Source: Thalassotalea crassostreae
GTDB taxonomy: Bacteria; Pseudomonadota; Gammaproteobacteria; Enterobacterales; Alteromonadaceae
Assembly (NCBI RefSeq): GCF_001831495.1
Contig: NZ_CP017689.1
Location: 3,286,001 to 3,350,000 of the forward strand
DNA: 64,000 nucleotides
Direction: 5' to 3'
A program made the translations under genes and the position numbers. The notes under the pieces are model-generated. The model saw only the letters and a program-made list of their open reading frames with translations, was not told where the DNA came from and made no database searches. Shown here piece by piece: positions 25,778 to 34,394 of this stretch. Positions within the stretch are counted from its first letter, which is position 1, and every line of letters starts with the position of its first letter.

Positions 25778-26440
25778 TTAGCCGTTCACTACTTTTTTCT
25801 TTAATTGAGCTAATTGCTCGTTTATTAAATCGTCATTTTCTAATTCAGCGAACTGACTTTCTAAGCTACTTTTTTGGGTTAAATCAAATGCTTCAACTTG
25901 AGCTTCTAAGTCGTCTACTTTTTGCTGGTAACGTTCAAACTTTTCGATCGCGTTATCGATATTACCGCTATCAAGTTGCTGCTTTGCTTTTAAACGAACT
26001 ACTGCAGATTGTTGACGCATGGTAAACGTTTTTTGACGTTGCTTAGCTTCAGCCAGTTTGTCTTGTAAACGCTGACAGTCTTCTTGGATCGAATTTAAAC
26101 CTTCATCGATTATGGCAACCTGTTCAGCTAGTTCTTGTTGTTGTTGAACGTACTTTTGTTTTTCAACAAGGGCGCTGCGAGCCAAATCTTCACGGCCTTT
26201 AGCAAGCGCTAATTCTGCCTTTTGCTGCCAACTATTAAGTTGATTGTCTACATTACGTTGTTGACGTGAAAACGTTTTTTTCTCTGCGATGCTTTTGGCT
26301 GCTTGTGCTCTAACTTCAACTAGAGTCTCTTCCATTTCTTGCACGATCAAACGTAATAGTTTTTCTGGATTCTCTGCCTTTTCTAATAAGCTATTGATAT
26401 TGGCATTGATGATATCTGTTAATCTTGAAAACATTCCCAT
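25778..26440 (-). CDS. pspA: Phage shock protein A
   Basis: A 220-residue PspA/IM30 (ESCRT-III-like) protein, peripheral on the inner-membrane face. It binds stressed membrane and, in E. coli, holds the activator PspF inactive. It starts MGMFSRLTDIINANINSLL, the membrane-binding amphipathic helix. ENPEKLLRLIVQEMEETLVEVR and a long coiled coil to about residue 190 follow. GGAGATAA precedes the ATG. The cluster has a small exported protein upstream and pspC downstream. pspF is not in the window. Confidence 0.95.
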   Translation of the reverse strand: MGMFSRLTDIINANINSLLEKAENPEKLLRLIVQEMEETLVEVRAQAAKSIAEKKTFSRQQRNVDNQLNSWQQKAELALAKGREDLARSALVEKQKYVQQQQELAEQVAIIDEGLNSIQEDCQRLQDKLAEAKQRQKTFTMRQQSAVVRLKAKQQLDSGNIDNAIEKFERYQQKVDDLEAQVEAFDLTQKSSLESQFAELENDDLINEQLAQLKKKVVNG

Positions 26441-26465
26441 GAGTTATCTCCTTATTATGGTTTAA

Positions 26466-26804
26466 TTAGTATTGGTCTACTTCTACTTGCTTTAGATCTT
26501 TGTTATGAGCCACTTGTGCAATCTCACGAATTTGAACTTTTGGCATACCCTTGTCTGATTTAAAGCTTGAGTTGATATTAAAATTACCTAAGCCTTCTTC
26601 AATGCTATAACTGATGTCTTGTTGAATTTGGTTAAACACAGCAGACGCTTGTTGTTTCACCATCATGCCAACAGCGGTTTCTAGAGATACTAGTTGCTCA
26701 GCTTTAGCTGAAGTCATTGCCATTGCACTTACTGTTAATAATGTTGCTAAAATACCTACTTTCTTAGTTACATTTTTAGTTACCGAATTAGTTACTGTGT
26801 TCAT
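26466..26804 (-). CDS. Small exported protein heading the psp operon
   Basis: 112 residues from the Met at 26804, chosen for GAGGAAAA upstream and the signal peptide that follows (MNTVTNSVTKNVTKKVGILA.., cleavage after AKA). The mature part is about 78 residues, mostly helical and polar (SLETAVGMMVKQQASAVF, IQQDISYSIEEGLG). I recognise no family. It is the first gene behind the sigma54 promoter at 26875-26890 and lies 25 bp before pspA, so it should be induced together with PspA. Confidence 0.7.
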   Translation of the reverse strand: MNTVTNSVTKNVTKKVGILATLLTVSAMAMTSAKAEQLVSLETAVGMMVKQQASAVFNQIQQDISYSIEEGLGNFNINSSFKSDKGMPKVQIREIAQVAHNKDLKQVEVDQY

Positions 26805-26874
26805 TTTGTTTTCCTCGCCTATTTTGTTTAGGTGTAATCTGTTTATAATAAATTTGTTAACTTGCCGATATGAA

Positions 26875-26890
26875 TACAAGTGCCGTGCCA
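26875..26890 (-). promoter_or_regulatory. Sigma54 promoter of the psp cluster
   Basis: The minus strand reads TGGCAC-GGCAC-TTGTA, against the consensus TGGCAC-N5-TTGCA. Only one base departs, with GG and G(T) at the required 10-bp spacing. It lies about 70 bp upstream of the first gene of the cluster. PspF-driven sigma54 control of pspA is the known pattern. Confidence 0.72.
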
Positions 26891-27126
26891 ACTATGTAAA
26901 AAACTTGTTAACCCTTTATTTTAATTGGCTTACAGCACTATTAATAAATTTAACAGTTTCAGAAAAACCACTATTCAACAAAAACAATATAGTCAAATAC
27001 ACCAACTATTTAGTTATTTTGACCAAACAATTCTAGACGAACAAAAACACACAAAAAGTATCTAAGAAAGGATAAATAGAAGCTGCTTAAAACTAGTTAA
27101 AATTGCTATAGGTCGAGATAGGAGAA

Positions 27127-27158
27127 ATAAAAAAGCCTTAACATCAAAGTGTTAAGGC
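27127..27158 (-). terminator. Terminator of the 36-residue ORF
   Basis: Stem gccttaaca/tgttaaggc with a T6 tail on the minus strand. It ends the short transcript that starts upstream of 27324 and shields the psp promoter from read-through. Confidence 0.75.
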
Positions 27159-27213
27159 TATCATTCAAGGTTGTTCTATGGGTTAGTGCAAGAATTATAA
27201 TGCTGAGCAATGG

Positions 27214-27324
27214 CTATAAAGAGTTACCATTAATAGTCTCCATTAGACTAACTAATAGCGAACCTGTTAATAAACAAGCTCCCGGTAGCAGCAATAACCA
27301 AAACATTTGAATTAAAAAAACCAT
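27214..27324 (-). CDS. 36-residue hydrophobic small protein
   Basis: Reads MVFLIQMFWLLLLPG.. to ..METINGNSL and ends with TAG. One membrane segment (about residues 3-28) includes a Pro-Gly pair. GATTGAGG stands seven bases before the ATG, and a Rho-independent terminator follows 56 bp after the stop, so it looks like a complete monocistronic gene. No family recognised. Its position just upstream of the psp cluster may be coincidence. Confidence 0.55.
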   Translation of the reverse strand: MVFLIQMFWLLLLPGACLLTGSLLVSLMETINGNSL

Positions 27325-27427
27325 AAAAAACCTCAATCAAGATCTTGTGAATATACCTATTAGTCGCAGCTAATTACAAAAAGGTTTAATTTTTTGTTAA
27401 TTATTTTTTAAAAGTTTTTTAACACCC

Positions 27428-27453
27428 CATATGGAACCTATTTTCTCCATATG
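27428..27453. repeat. Inverted repeat downstream of dusA
   Basis: CATATGGA (27428-27435) and TCCATATG (27446-27453) are perfect 8-bp arms around a 10-bp spacer, about 75 bp past the dusA stop. There is no T run, so it is not a standard terminator; it may stabilise an mRNA 3' end or bind a protein. Confidence 0.4.
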
Positions 27454-27527
27454 AGGAATTAGCTAGGAAGTCGTGTGATATGAGTGAAACTTGAAATTGA
27501 TACTAGGTAGTGAGATTTTAATAAGAA

Positions 27528-28511
27528 TTAAAAATCGAGTTGGCCGGTCAGCGCAAACGCTTCACGCAACACACTCGAATCAGCCCCTTCGCGGCCAGCA
27601 TTTTCACTTAGATAGCGGCGGTAGCGTCTTGCGCCGGGCAAACCATTACAAAGGCCGAGCATATGCCTCACTACATGCCAAACTCGCCCACCGTTTGCAA
27701 CGTTTCGATCAATGTAGTCACACATAATTTCGATAACTTGTTCGCGAGTAATTTGAGCTTTAACGGCGCCATAGACAAGTTGATCGGCTTCACTCAACAG
27801 ATAAGGGTTTTGATAAACTTCGCGTCCAATCATTACACCATCAATATGCTGTAGATGGTCAACGGACTCTTGTAATGTCTTAATGCCGCCATTTATTGAA
27901 ATCTGTAAATTAGAAAAGTCTTTCTTTATCTGGTACACACGGGAATAATCTAACGGCGGTATTTCACGGTTTTGTTTTGGGCTTAAGCCGCTTAACCAAG
28001 CTTTTCGAGCATGAACGATAAAGTGTTCACAACCTGCTGAAGAAACTTTGTCGATAAATGTATGTAAAAATTCATAACTGTCTTGGTCGTCAATACCAAT
28101 TCGAGACTTAACAGTGATAGGCACAGACACTGCTGATTGCATTGATTGAACACATTCAGCGACTAGATCAGGCTCTGCCATCAAACAGGCACCAAAACGA
28201 CCATTTTGAACTCTGTCGGAAGGACAACCAACGTTAATGTTTATCGCATCATAACCTAGCTGCTCTGCTTTTTGCGCACATTCAGTTAATGCCTTTGGAT
28301 CACTGCCACCTAATTGCAACACCAATGGATGTTCCTCTTGGTTATAAGACAGGTAATCCCCCTTACCAAATAAGATAGCACCGGTCGTAACCATTTCGGT
28401 ATACATCACGGTGTGACTCGAAAGCTGTCTTAAGAAAAAACGACAATGGCGATCAGTCCAATCAAGCATTGGAGCGACTGAGAGTTTTTCAATAAATGGT
28501 GCAGAATTCAA
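27528..28511 (-). CDS. dusA: tRNA-dihydrouridine(20/20a) synthase DusA
   Basis: FMN-dependent enzyme reducing uridines 20/20a in the D loop of tRNA. At 327 residues it is the usual DusA length. The opening SVAPMLDWTDRHCRFFLRQ is diagnostic. ININVGCPSDRVQNGRFGACLM holds the catalytic Cys (near residue 100), and FIVHARKAWLSGLSPKQNR is the DusA-type substrate loop. Phosphate of FMN is bound near SINGGIKT and DGVMIGREVYQNP. Monocistronic. The adjacent zur gene is divergent, as in many relatives. Confidence 0.95.
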   Translation of the reverse strand: MNSAPFIEKLSVAPMLDWTDRHCRFFLRQLSSHTVMYTEMVTTGAILFGKGDYLSYNQEEHPLVLQLGGSDPKALTECAQKAEQLGYDAININVGCPSDRVQNGRFGACLMAEPDLVAECVQSMQSAVSVPITVKSRIGIDDQDSYEFLHTFIDKVSSAGCEHFIVHARKAWLSGLSPKQNREIPPLDYSRVYQIKKDFSNLQISINGGIKTLQESVDHLQHIDGVMIGREVYQNPYLLSEADQLVYGAVKAQITREQVIEIMCDYIDRNVANGGRVWHVVRHMLGLCNGLPGARRYRRYLSENAGREGADSSVLREAFALTGQLDF

Positions 28512-28718
28512 TGCTAAAAACCTTAAACAAGATGATTATGAAAAGACGTTAAGTGAATTATTATATCACTAATTCACTTCGCTACTGCAAGCAAATGTTA
28601 CGGTACTCTTAAGTGTTATAGAAATTTAACTCACAATATGAGTGAGGCTGTTACTTAATAAACACTGTGATACACTGTCGGCATTACTTAGCATTTTTAC
28701 AAACTTACGATAACTCAG

Positions 28719-29153
28719 ATGGACTCAACACAATTACTTGAACAAGCCCGCAAGCGCTGTCAACAAAGTGGAGCGCGTTTAACTACCGCTCGAGAACAAA
28801 TATTTTTGCTTATGGCAGAAAATGAAGGTGCTATAGGTGCTTATGATTTATTAGAAAAGCTTAAAGTAATCGACCCTGGAGCTAAACCTGCCACGGTTTA
28901 TCGTGCACTTGATTTTCTTGCTGCCCAAGGGTTTGTCCATAAAATTGAATCTATTAACTCATTTCTGTTATGCCACCATTTCAGTGATTGCAATCATCCA
29001 GTACAGTTACTTATTTGTGATAATTGTGGGAGTGTAGAGGAAATTCAGTCGAACAACCTAGATTTAGCTATTCGAGCGATGGCAGATGCAAGTGGATTTA
29101 AGATCAGCCAGCAAATAGTAGAGGCACACGGCCACTGTCAAAGCTGCCAGTAA
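28719..29153 (+). CDS. zur: Zinc uptake regulator Zur (Fur family)
   Basis: A 144-residue Fur-family repressor. The winged-helix N-terminus is followed by KPATVYRALDFLAAQGFVHKIES (recognition helix) and a C-terminal dimer domain. The structural zinc site is formed by ICDNCG and the final HCQSCQ. LCHHFSDCNHPVQLL matches Zur rather than Fur. It should repress zinc uptake genes when zinc is plentiful. It is divergent from dusA, with about 200 bp between them. Confidence 0.87.
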   Translation: MDSTQLLEQARKRCQQSGARLTTAREQIFLLMAENEGAIGAYDLLEKLKVIDPGAKPATVYRALDFLAAQGFVHKIESINSFLLCHHFSDCNHPVQLLICDNCGSVEEIQSNNLDLAIRAMADASGFKISQQIVEAHGHCQSCQ

Positions 29154-29170
29154 AGACGCCCGCCATTACT

Positions 29171-29398
29171 TTATCTTGCTGTTTTCGCAAATATAGAACG
29201 GTCACCCAATGCATTTCGTACATTACAAATACCATCTAAAACCGCGACAATGATTTTGTTATCTCGATAAGAAGATGGAAAAACAACTCGTTCATCTTCG
29301 CCAACATCCAGATCTGTTAGCACATCCGAGCATATTGAAGTCATATCGTTGTGATCGTAATAAAGTACAGTGATTTTATCTACGTTATTTCCCATTAC
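29171..29398 (-). CDS. Small conserved protein (TIGR02922-like)
   Basis: 75 residues from the ATG at 29398; an in-frame GTG at 29431 would add 11. It looks like the TIGR02922 family known from Shewanella and Colwellia: KITVLYYDHNDMTSICSDVL, then RVVFPSSYRDNKIIVAVLDG. The function is unknown. It is small, acidic, probably cytoplasmic and beta-rich. It stands alone, convergent with zur across 17 bp. Confidence 0.6.
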   Translation of the reverse strand, partial: VMGNNVDKITVLYYDHNDMTSICSDVLTDLDVGEDERVVFPSSYRDNKIIVAVLDGICNVRNALGDRSIFAKTAR

Positions 29399-29578
29399 AC
29401 TAACCCTTTGAAAAGTATAGATATACCTCACTTAGTGAGTATCCCTTTGCTCTTAACATTCTTTTGAGCTAAGCACACTATAGCTGTTATTAGTACATTC
29501 GTCTATTTTATGAGCAGTTAAAGTGGAAGACAATCTTAACTGCTACATTGGTTAGGAGGTCGGGGACAAAAATAAAGC

Positions 29579-31006
29579 TTAATCTTCATCCATAATTCCG
29601 CCAGGTCCGGCAAAATTATCAAAACGTGAAAATTGACCTTGGAAGGTTAAACGAACGCGTCCTATCGGACCATTACGTTGTTTACCGAGGATGATTTCTG
29701 CGGTGCCTTTATCAGGAGAGTCTTCGTTATATACTTCGTCACGATAGATAAACATAATCAAATCAGCATCCTGCTCTATGGAACCTGACTCCCTCAAATC
29801 TGAGTTGATAGGACGTTTATCAGCACGTTGCTCTAGGCCACGGTTTAACTGAGAAAGTGCTATAACTGGAATATTTAATTCTTTTGCTAATGCCTTTAAT
29901 GAACGAGAAATTTCAGCAATTTCCAAGGTACGATTATCACTAAATTGAGGCACCCGCATAAGCTGTAGATAATCAATCATGATCATTGATAGGCCGCCAT
30001 TATCACGATGAATACGGCGAGCTCGAGAACGAACTTCTGTTGGTGTTAGACCTGCAGCGTCATCGACGAACATTTTACCTTTTTCCATCAACAAGCCCAT
30101 CGTTGAAGATAGGCGAGCCCAATCCTCATCGCCTAATTGGCCAGTACGGATTTTGGTTTGGTCAATACGACCCAATGATGCCAACATACGCATCATGATC
30201 TGTTCTGATGGCATCTCTAATGAAAAGATCAGGGCAGGTTTGTCCTGCATCATCGCGGCATTTTCTGCCAAGTTCATCGCAAATGTTGTTTTACCCATTG
30301 ATGGACGGGCAGCAACGATGATTAAGTCCGACGGCTGCATACCAGCAGTCATTTTATCTAAATCGGTAAAACCGGTCGATACACCAGTTACACCATCGTG
30401 TGGTGTTCCATATAGTTTTTCAATTCTATCAACGGTCTTTTCCATTACAGAATGAATATTTTCAGGGCCTTCTGATTTATTGGCACGCTGCTCTGCGATT
30501 TTGAATACTTTCGACTCGGCAAAATCAAGTAATTCTGCACTATCTCGACCTTGCGGATCATAACCTGCGTCGGCGATGTCATTGGCGACTTTAATTAACT
30601 CACGAGTAATCGCTCGTTCACGAACAATATCGGAATAAGCCAAAATATTTGCAGCTGATGGCGTATTTCGCATCATTTCAGCAAGATATACAAAACCACC
30701 AACATCATCAATTTGTTGTTGGCTTTCTAACGCCTCTGACAAAGTGATTAAATCAACCGGATTGCCTTTTTCAATTAATTCCGCAACGCATTCAAAAATA
30801 ATACGGTGCGCACGTGAATAAAAATCTGCAGCAACAACTCGTTCGGCTACGTTATCCCAGGCACTATTATCAAGCAGTAAACCACCTATCACCGATTGCT
30901 CAGCTTCCATAGAATGTGGAGTCATTTTAAGTTGCTCAACCTGTTTATCTTTAAACTGATTGTTAGCCTGTTTTTTAGACTGGCCCTTAGCCTGGTTTTG
31001 CGCCAT
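29579..31006 (-). CDS. dnaB: Replicative DNA helicase DnaB
   Basis: Hexameric 5'-3' helicase of the replication fork. 475 residues: the N-terminal primase-interacting domain (about 28-130, PHSMEAEQSVIGGLLLD), a linker, and the RecA-like domain with Walker A ARPSMGKTTFA (about 235) and Walker B MIMIDYLQLM. The arginine-finger region SDLRESGSIEQDADLIMF and the C-terminal EIILGKQRNGP complete it. A Lys/Gln-rich leader of about 25 residues precedes the usual start. Monocistronic; no intein. Confidence 0.97.
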   Translation of the reverse strand: MAQNQAKGQSKKQANNQFKDKQVEQLKMTPHSMEAEQSVIGGLLLDNSAWDNVAERVVAADFYSRAHRIIFECVAELIEKGNPVDLITLSEALESQQQIDDVGGFVYLAEMMRNTPSAANILAYSDIVRERAITRELIKVANDIADAGYDPQGRDSAELLDFAESKVFKIAEQRANKSEGPENIHSVMEKTVDRIEKLYGTPHDGVTGVSTGFTDLDKMTAGMQPSDLIIVAARPSMGKTTFAMNLAENAAMMQDKPALIFSLEMPSEQIMMRMLASLGRIDQTKIRTGQLGDEDWARLSSTMGLLMEKGKMFVDDAAGLTPTEVRSRARRIHRDNGGLSMIMIDYLQLMRVPQFSDNRTLEIAEISRSLKALAKELNIPVIALSQLNRGLEQRADKRPINSDLRESGSIEQDADLIMFIYRDEVYNEDSPDKGTAEIILGKQRNGPIGRVRLTFQGQFSRFDNFAGPGGIMDED

Positions 31007-31210
31007 TACTGCCGTTTTCCTGTGATAATTTGAGAAATTTACTCGAGCTAGACGAGATTTTATTGAACTGCATAATTTAAGCTATTTAAGGGAAATATAG
31101 AAGTAAAAGTTCGGTAGATGAGAATAAATTATTTTTAACGTTATTTTTTTTATTAGGGTCAATTGGCTATGAGTTTACTATGAGCATATGTTTATCAAAG
31201 ACTTAACTAA

Positions 31211-31250
31211 TATAAAAAATCGAGTGACAACAAAGTTTGTCACTCGATAA
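31211..31250 (-). terminator. Terminator of the ECF sigma operon
   Basis: Stem atcgagtgacaa/ttgtcactcgat with a T-rich tail on the minus strand, just beyond the DUF4097 gene. Confidence 0.8.
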
Positions 31251-31275
31251 TATAATGCTGATTTATTTGTCGATG

Positions 31276-32256
31276 TTATTGATAAGACAGTTTAATGCGG
31301 CCACTCACTGTTGATGCTTTAATCACACCGCCGCCTGAGCCTACAACGGTATCTAGTCTTGAAGAAGGTCCATGTTTGGCTTTATCAACCGGTGTATCAT
31401 TTAATTTATTAATCAAGCGGCCGCCAGCATCACTGCGAATGGTAATATCGGCATTTAATGATTCATTTAAAGCTAAGCTAACATTACCACTTACGGTAGA
31501 AAACTTTACTATGCCATCGTCGCTTAAATCTAATTCGCCGTCGATATCACCACTAACAGTATTCATACTTAGTTCAACAACCTTAGCTAGAGCAAGGATC
31601 ATGTCACCTGATACAACCGATGCTTTCACTTTTTCAGCATCGCTCGTTGCATTTACGTCACCGCTCACCGCATGATAACGCAAGTCGCCTTTAGAGCCTT
31701 TGTCGATAATATTGCCACTAACTGTAGATAGCGTAACACTGCCACTTAATGCTGTAGTTTTAACATTTCCGCTAACACTTTGAACGTTAATTTCGCCGGT
31801 TAACTGGCTCGCTAATACTTTTCCACTGACGTTATTTAAATTTACATCGGCGTTTACATTAGAAATTTCAACATCGGTAGAGACACCAGAAAAATCAACA
31901 TTCAATCCACCCGGAATTTCAATCAGTAAATTAGATTCTTCACTTTCACTATTCCAAAAACTGCCACCAACGTGGCTCGGCATTTTTACTTTAACAACAA
32001 CATCTTTGCCCTGTTGTTCAAAGATAAATTCTGTCGACTTTTCGTCTAAACGACCTACTACCCAAACCTCTTGATTTGATGTGCCGACGATAGTTACTTT
32101 ACCGCGCATATTTTCGATAATGACATTGTCAGCATCTTTAACTGTAATACGTTGATCAACTGCCTTGGCAAACGCACTGCCAGCCATCACTGTGGCTGCC
32201 ATAACTAAGGAGAAAATGGCGAAGATAGATTTGTTAATTATTTTGTAATCAGACAT
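31276..32256 (-). CDS. Exported DUF4097 beta-repeat protein (putative adhesin fold)
   Basis: A 326-residue secreted protein with a signal peptide of about 30 residues (ending AGSAFA|KA). A right-handed beta-helix-like body follows, in which the phrase VSGxV/VSGDI recurs about every 18-20 residues (NVSGKVLAS, SVSGNVKTT, TVSGNIID, AVSGDVNAT, VVSGDMI, TVSGDIDG, TVSGNVSL, TVSGRIKL). This is typical of DUF4097/DUF2807 proteins. It is the third gene of an operon with an ECF sigma factor and a membrane protein, so it is probably an envelope-stress output or sensor partner. Confidence 0.82.
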   Translation of the reverse strand: MSDYKIINKSIFAIFSLVMAATVMAGSAFAKAVDQRITVKDADNVIIENMRGKVTIVGTSNQEVWVVGRLDEKSTEFIFEQQGKDVVVKVKMPSHVGGSFWNSESEESNLLIEIPGGLNVDFSGVSTDVEISNVNADVNLNNVSGKVLASQLTGEINVQSVSGNVKTTALSGSVTLSTVSGNIIDKGSKGDLRYHAVSGDVNATSDAEKVKASVVSGDMILALAKVVELSMNTVSGDIDGELDLSDDGIVKFSTVSGNVSLALNESLNADITIRSDAGGRLINKLNDTPVDKAKHGPSSRLDTVVGSGGGVIKASTVSGRIKLSYQ

Positions 32257-32268
32257 AACGTTTCCAAA

Positions 32269-32763
32269 TTAGATAGTTTGCCATTTCGGCGTATAAATTT
32301 GTTCAAGTAAATTCAACTCTTGTTGTTGGGTCCACTGCAACAAATTCAATAAGTTGGCATTTTCTGGGTCATCTTTTAATGCTGTTAGTAAGGACTCTCT
32401 GGCTGCTTGTAAGTCAGCAAATTGCTTTTGCATATCAATAGGCAACGCAGTTAAATCCGGTCTACCAAAACTCACCAACATGGTTTGCTTATGTTGATCA
32501 TATTGTTCAGTTAGCGTGTCGATCGCACTTACCTTGGCAACAACCTCAGATTTATTAAAATCGACCTTCCACGTTAATAACATCGCTAACGCTAATGAGG
32601 CAGCAAACGCATAAGGCTTTATACTTTTAGGCTTTTCAGCCGTTTGGCGTTGGTGCTCTAACGCATGCTCTATGCCTGGCCATAAATCGCGGCTAGGTTT
32701 GATCTCTGACTGCAAATTATCGATTTGCTTTTGTAGTTCGGCATCTGTCATTGATTTATTCAT
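32269..32763 (-). CDS. Probable anti-sigma factor, single-pass membrane protein
   Basis: 164 residues. The cytoplasmic N-terminus (1-48, DAELQKQIDNLQSEIKPSRDLWPGIEHAL) resembles the start of many anti-sigma domains. One membrane segment (about 50-64, YAFAASLALAMLLTW) and a helical periplasmic domain follow. It begins one base after the stop of the ECF sigma gene, the usual arrangement for a cognate anti-sigma factor. The family match itself is weak, so the role is mainly inferred from position and topology. Confidence 0.68.
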   Translation of the reverse strand: MNKSMTDAELQKQIDNLQSEIKPSRDLWPGIEHALEHQRQTAEKPKSIKPYAFAASLALAMLLTWKVDFNKSEVVAKVSAIDTLTEQYDQHKQTMLVSFGRPDLTALPIDMQKQFADLQAARESLLTALKDDPENANLLNLLQWTQQQELNLLEQIYTPKWQTI

Positions 32764-32764
32764 A

Positions 32765-33322
32765 CTACAACCACTCTTTAAGTAAGTTACGCGCTCGATG
32801 ATAATGTGATTTGCTTGAGCCTACCGCCATATTCAACATGGTCGCTATTTCCTCATGGCGATATCCTTCCACCGCAAATAATACAAAAACTAATCGAGCT
32901 TTCTCTGGTAACCGTAAAATCATTTTATCCATATCAGAAAGATCTGAAATTTCGTTACCCGCTTGTTCCGCCTGTGGCTGCTCTTCAATACTAAACACTT
33001 TTTGCAGCCAATTTTTTTGCTTACGAATATGAGTTAATACCGTATTGGTTGCCACGGAATGCAACCAGGTAGAAAATTTTGCATCACCACGGAAATTGTC
33101 CATTTTCAGCCACACTTGTACGAACACCTCTTGGGCGACGTCTTCTGCTTGGTCGGCGCTTGATAGCATGCGATAACATAGTGCATAAACACGACCAATA
33201 TGTAGTTGGTATAAGTGATTAAACGCCTGTCTATCGCCCTGCTTCGCCTGCAAGATCCATTCGAGCTCTTGCTTTTCGGCGAATACCTGTTTGGCATCGA
33301 TGACTGAACTTTGTGCTGACAA
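32765..33322 (-). CDS. ECF-family RNA polymerase sigma factor
   Basis: 185 residues. Region 2 (about 30-97) includes FNHLYQLHIGRVYALCYRM, AEDVAQEVFVQVWLKM and FSTWLHSVATNTVL, which binds the -10 element. Region 4 (about 130-180) includes LPEKARLVFVLFAVEGYRHEEIATML, the helix-turn-helix. Between them is a polar linker. First gene of a three-gene operon (sigma, anti-sigma, DUF4097), probably autoregulated and responding to an envelope signal. Confidence 0.9.
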   Translation of the reverse strand: MSAQSSVIDAKQVFAEKQELEWILQAKQGDRQAFNHLYQLHIGRVYALCYRMLSSADQAEDVAQEVFVQVWLKMDNFRGDAKFSTWLHSVATNTVLTHIRKQKNWLQKVFSIEEQPQAEQAGNEISDLSDMDKMILRLPEKARLVFVLFAVEGYRHEEIATMLNMAVGSSKSHYHRARNLLKEWL

Positions 33323-33517
33323 TTTTATTTCCAGTTTTTAGTTATTCTGTAAGCTTGTTAAATAAGATGCGAAAACTTTTGAAAAGGTTTAAAAAAAATT
33401 AAATTTATTTTTCGCACACTAAGATTGTTGTTATTGATTTAAATATACAACATTAATCAACGACTTATTTAAATTTATCAGAAATTAGAAACACTAGAGT
33501 TTATTTAGAAAGGAAAA

Positions 33518-33898
33518 CTACTTATGAGAAGGCTCAGTCGATTGACAAACTTTTAAGTTATAAACCACTAAAAAGCCAATTAACAGCAGCACAATTGTCG
33601 CGATTTGGCCATATACGTTAGGCAACATGATTACTGAACTGCCGCCAAAAACAATAATACTTAGCATCGCGATACGTTTCGCTTTTAGAGGTATACAGCG
33701 ACGATGATGCCAGTTATGTAGGATTGGACCAAATAGTTTATTGTTTAGCAGCCATTGATGGCAGCGTTTTGATGATTTAGCAAAACAAGCCGCTGCGACT
33801 AATAAAAATGGCGTGGTCGGTAATACCGGTAAGACGACGCCAGCAAGTGCCAGCGCGACGAAACCAAAACCAACCGCGATAAGAAGGTAGCGCTTCAT
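33518..33898 (-). CDS. YbaN/DUF454 family inner-membrane protein
   Basis: 126 residues with the DUF454 signature: GVVLPVLPTTPFLLVAAACFAKSSKR, then LLNNKLFGPILHNWHHRRCIPLKAKR and two further membrane segments (about 70-110). Function unknown. The ATG at 33898 overlaps the stop of the upstream DUF1456 gene, so the two are translationally coupled. Confidence 0.88.
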   Translation of the reverse strand: MKRYLLIAVGFGFVALALAGVVLPVLPTTPFLLVAAACFAKSSKRCHQWLLNNKLFGPILHNWHHRRCIPLKAKRIAMLSIIVFGGSSVIMLPNVYGQIATIVLLLIGFLVVYNLKVCQSTEPSHK

Positions 33899-34386
33899 TA
33901 CTCAGCTGCTGGTTTAGCCCAAGGATCACCGTCGTGATACTTAACTTGCATACCTTTTAAGAAGTTACGCAGAAATTGATCCTTACACTGTCGAAAGTTT
34001 TTGTGGGCAGGCTTTCTAAAAAACGCACTTAATTCTGACTTGCCTATGCGAACATCGGCTAGTTCCATAATGTTTATCATATCGACGTCATTAAGGTTTA
34101 ATGCGATTTTAAGCTTACGTAGTATAATGTTGTTATTTAAATTTGACTCAGGTTTTGCTTGAGGACCGTCCTTTTTGCCGCGATTTTTGTTGATAAATCC
34201 GTTTAAAAAGATGGCTAAATTAGTATCCGTTAAGTTAACGTATTTCTCATCCTCTTCTTTTCGCATCCAGTGATGATATTGTTCAATATCAACGGTCAAA
34301 TCCGCTTCAGCAAAAATACTAAGCATGTGTGAATCGCCATAATTAAAGATGTAGCGGATGCGGCGTAAAATATCGTTATTGGTCAT
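33898..34386 (-). CDS. DUF1456 family protein (YehS-like)
   Basis: 162 residues made of two copies of a DUF1456 helical domain of about 68 residues: NDILRRIRYIFNYGDSHMLSIF at the start and NNIILRKLKIALNLNDVDMINI at about 88. This is the same duplicated layout as E. coli YehS. Soluble, cytoplasmic and of unknown function. It lies 8 bp after the DUF971 gene and overlaps the DUF454 gene, forming a small conserved operon. Confidence 0.88.
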   Translation of the reverse strand: MTNNDILRRIRYIFNYGDSHMLSIFAEADLTVDIEQYHHWMRKEEDEKYVNLTDTNLAIFLNGFINKNRGKKDGPQAKPESNLNNNIILRKLKIALNLNDVDMINIMELADVRIGKSELSAFFRKPAHKNFRQCKDQFLRNFLKGMQVKYHDGDPWAKPAAE

Positions 34387-34394
34387 TACAATGC

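Noticed and set aside
26665..27036. 123-codon rightward frame opposite the psp leader gene
   Set aside because: It is antisense to a gene with signal peptide and ribosome site, and lies over the sigma54 promoter. Composition is that of a shadow frame.
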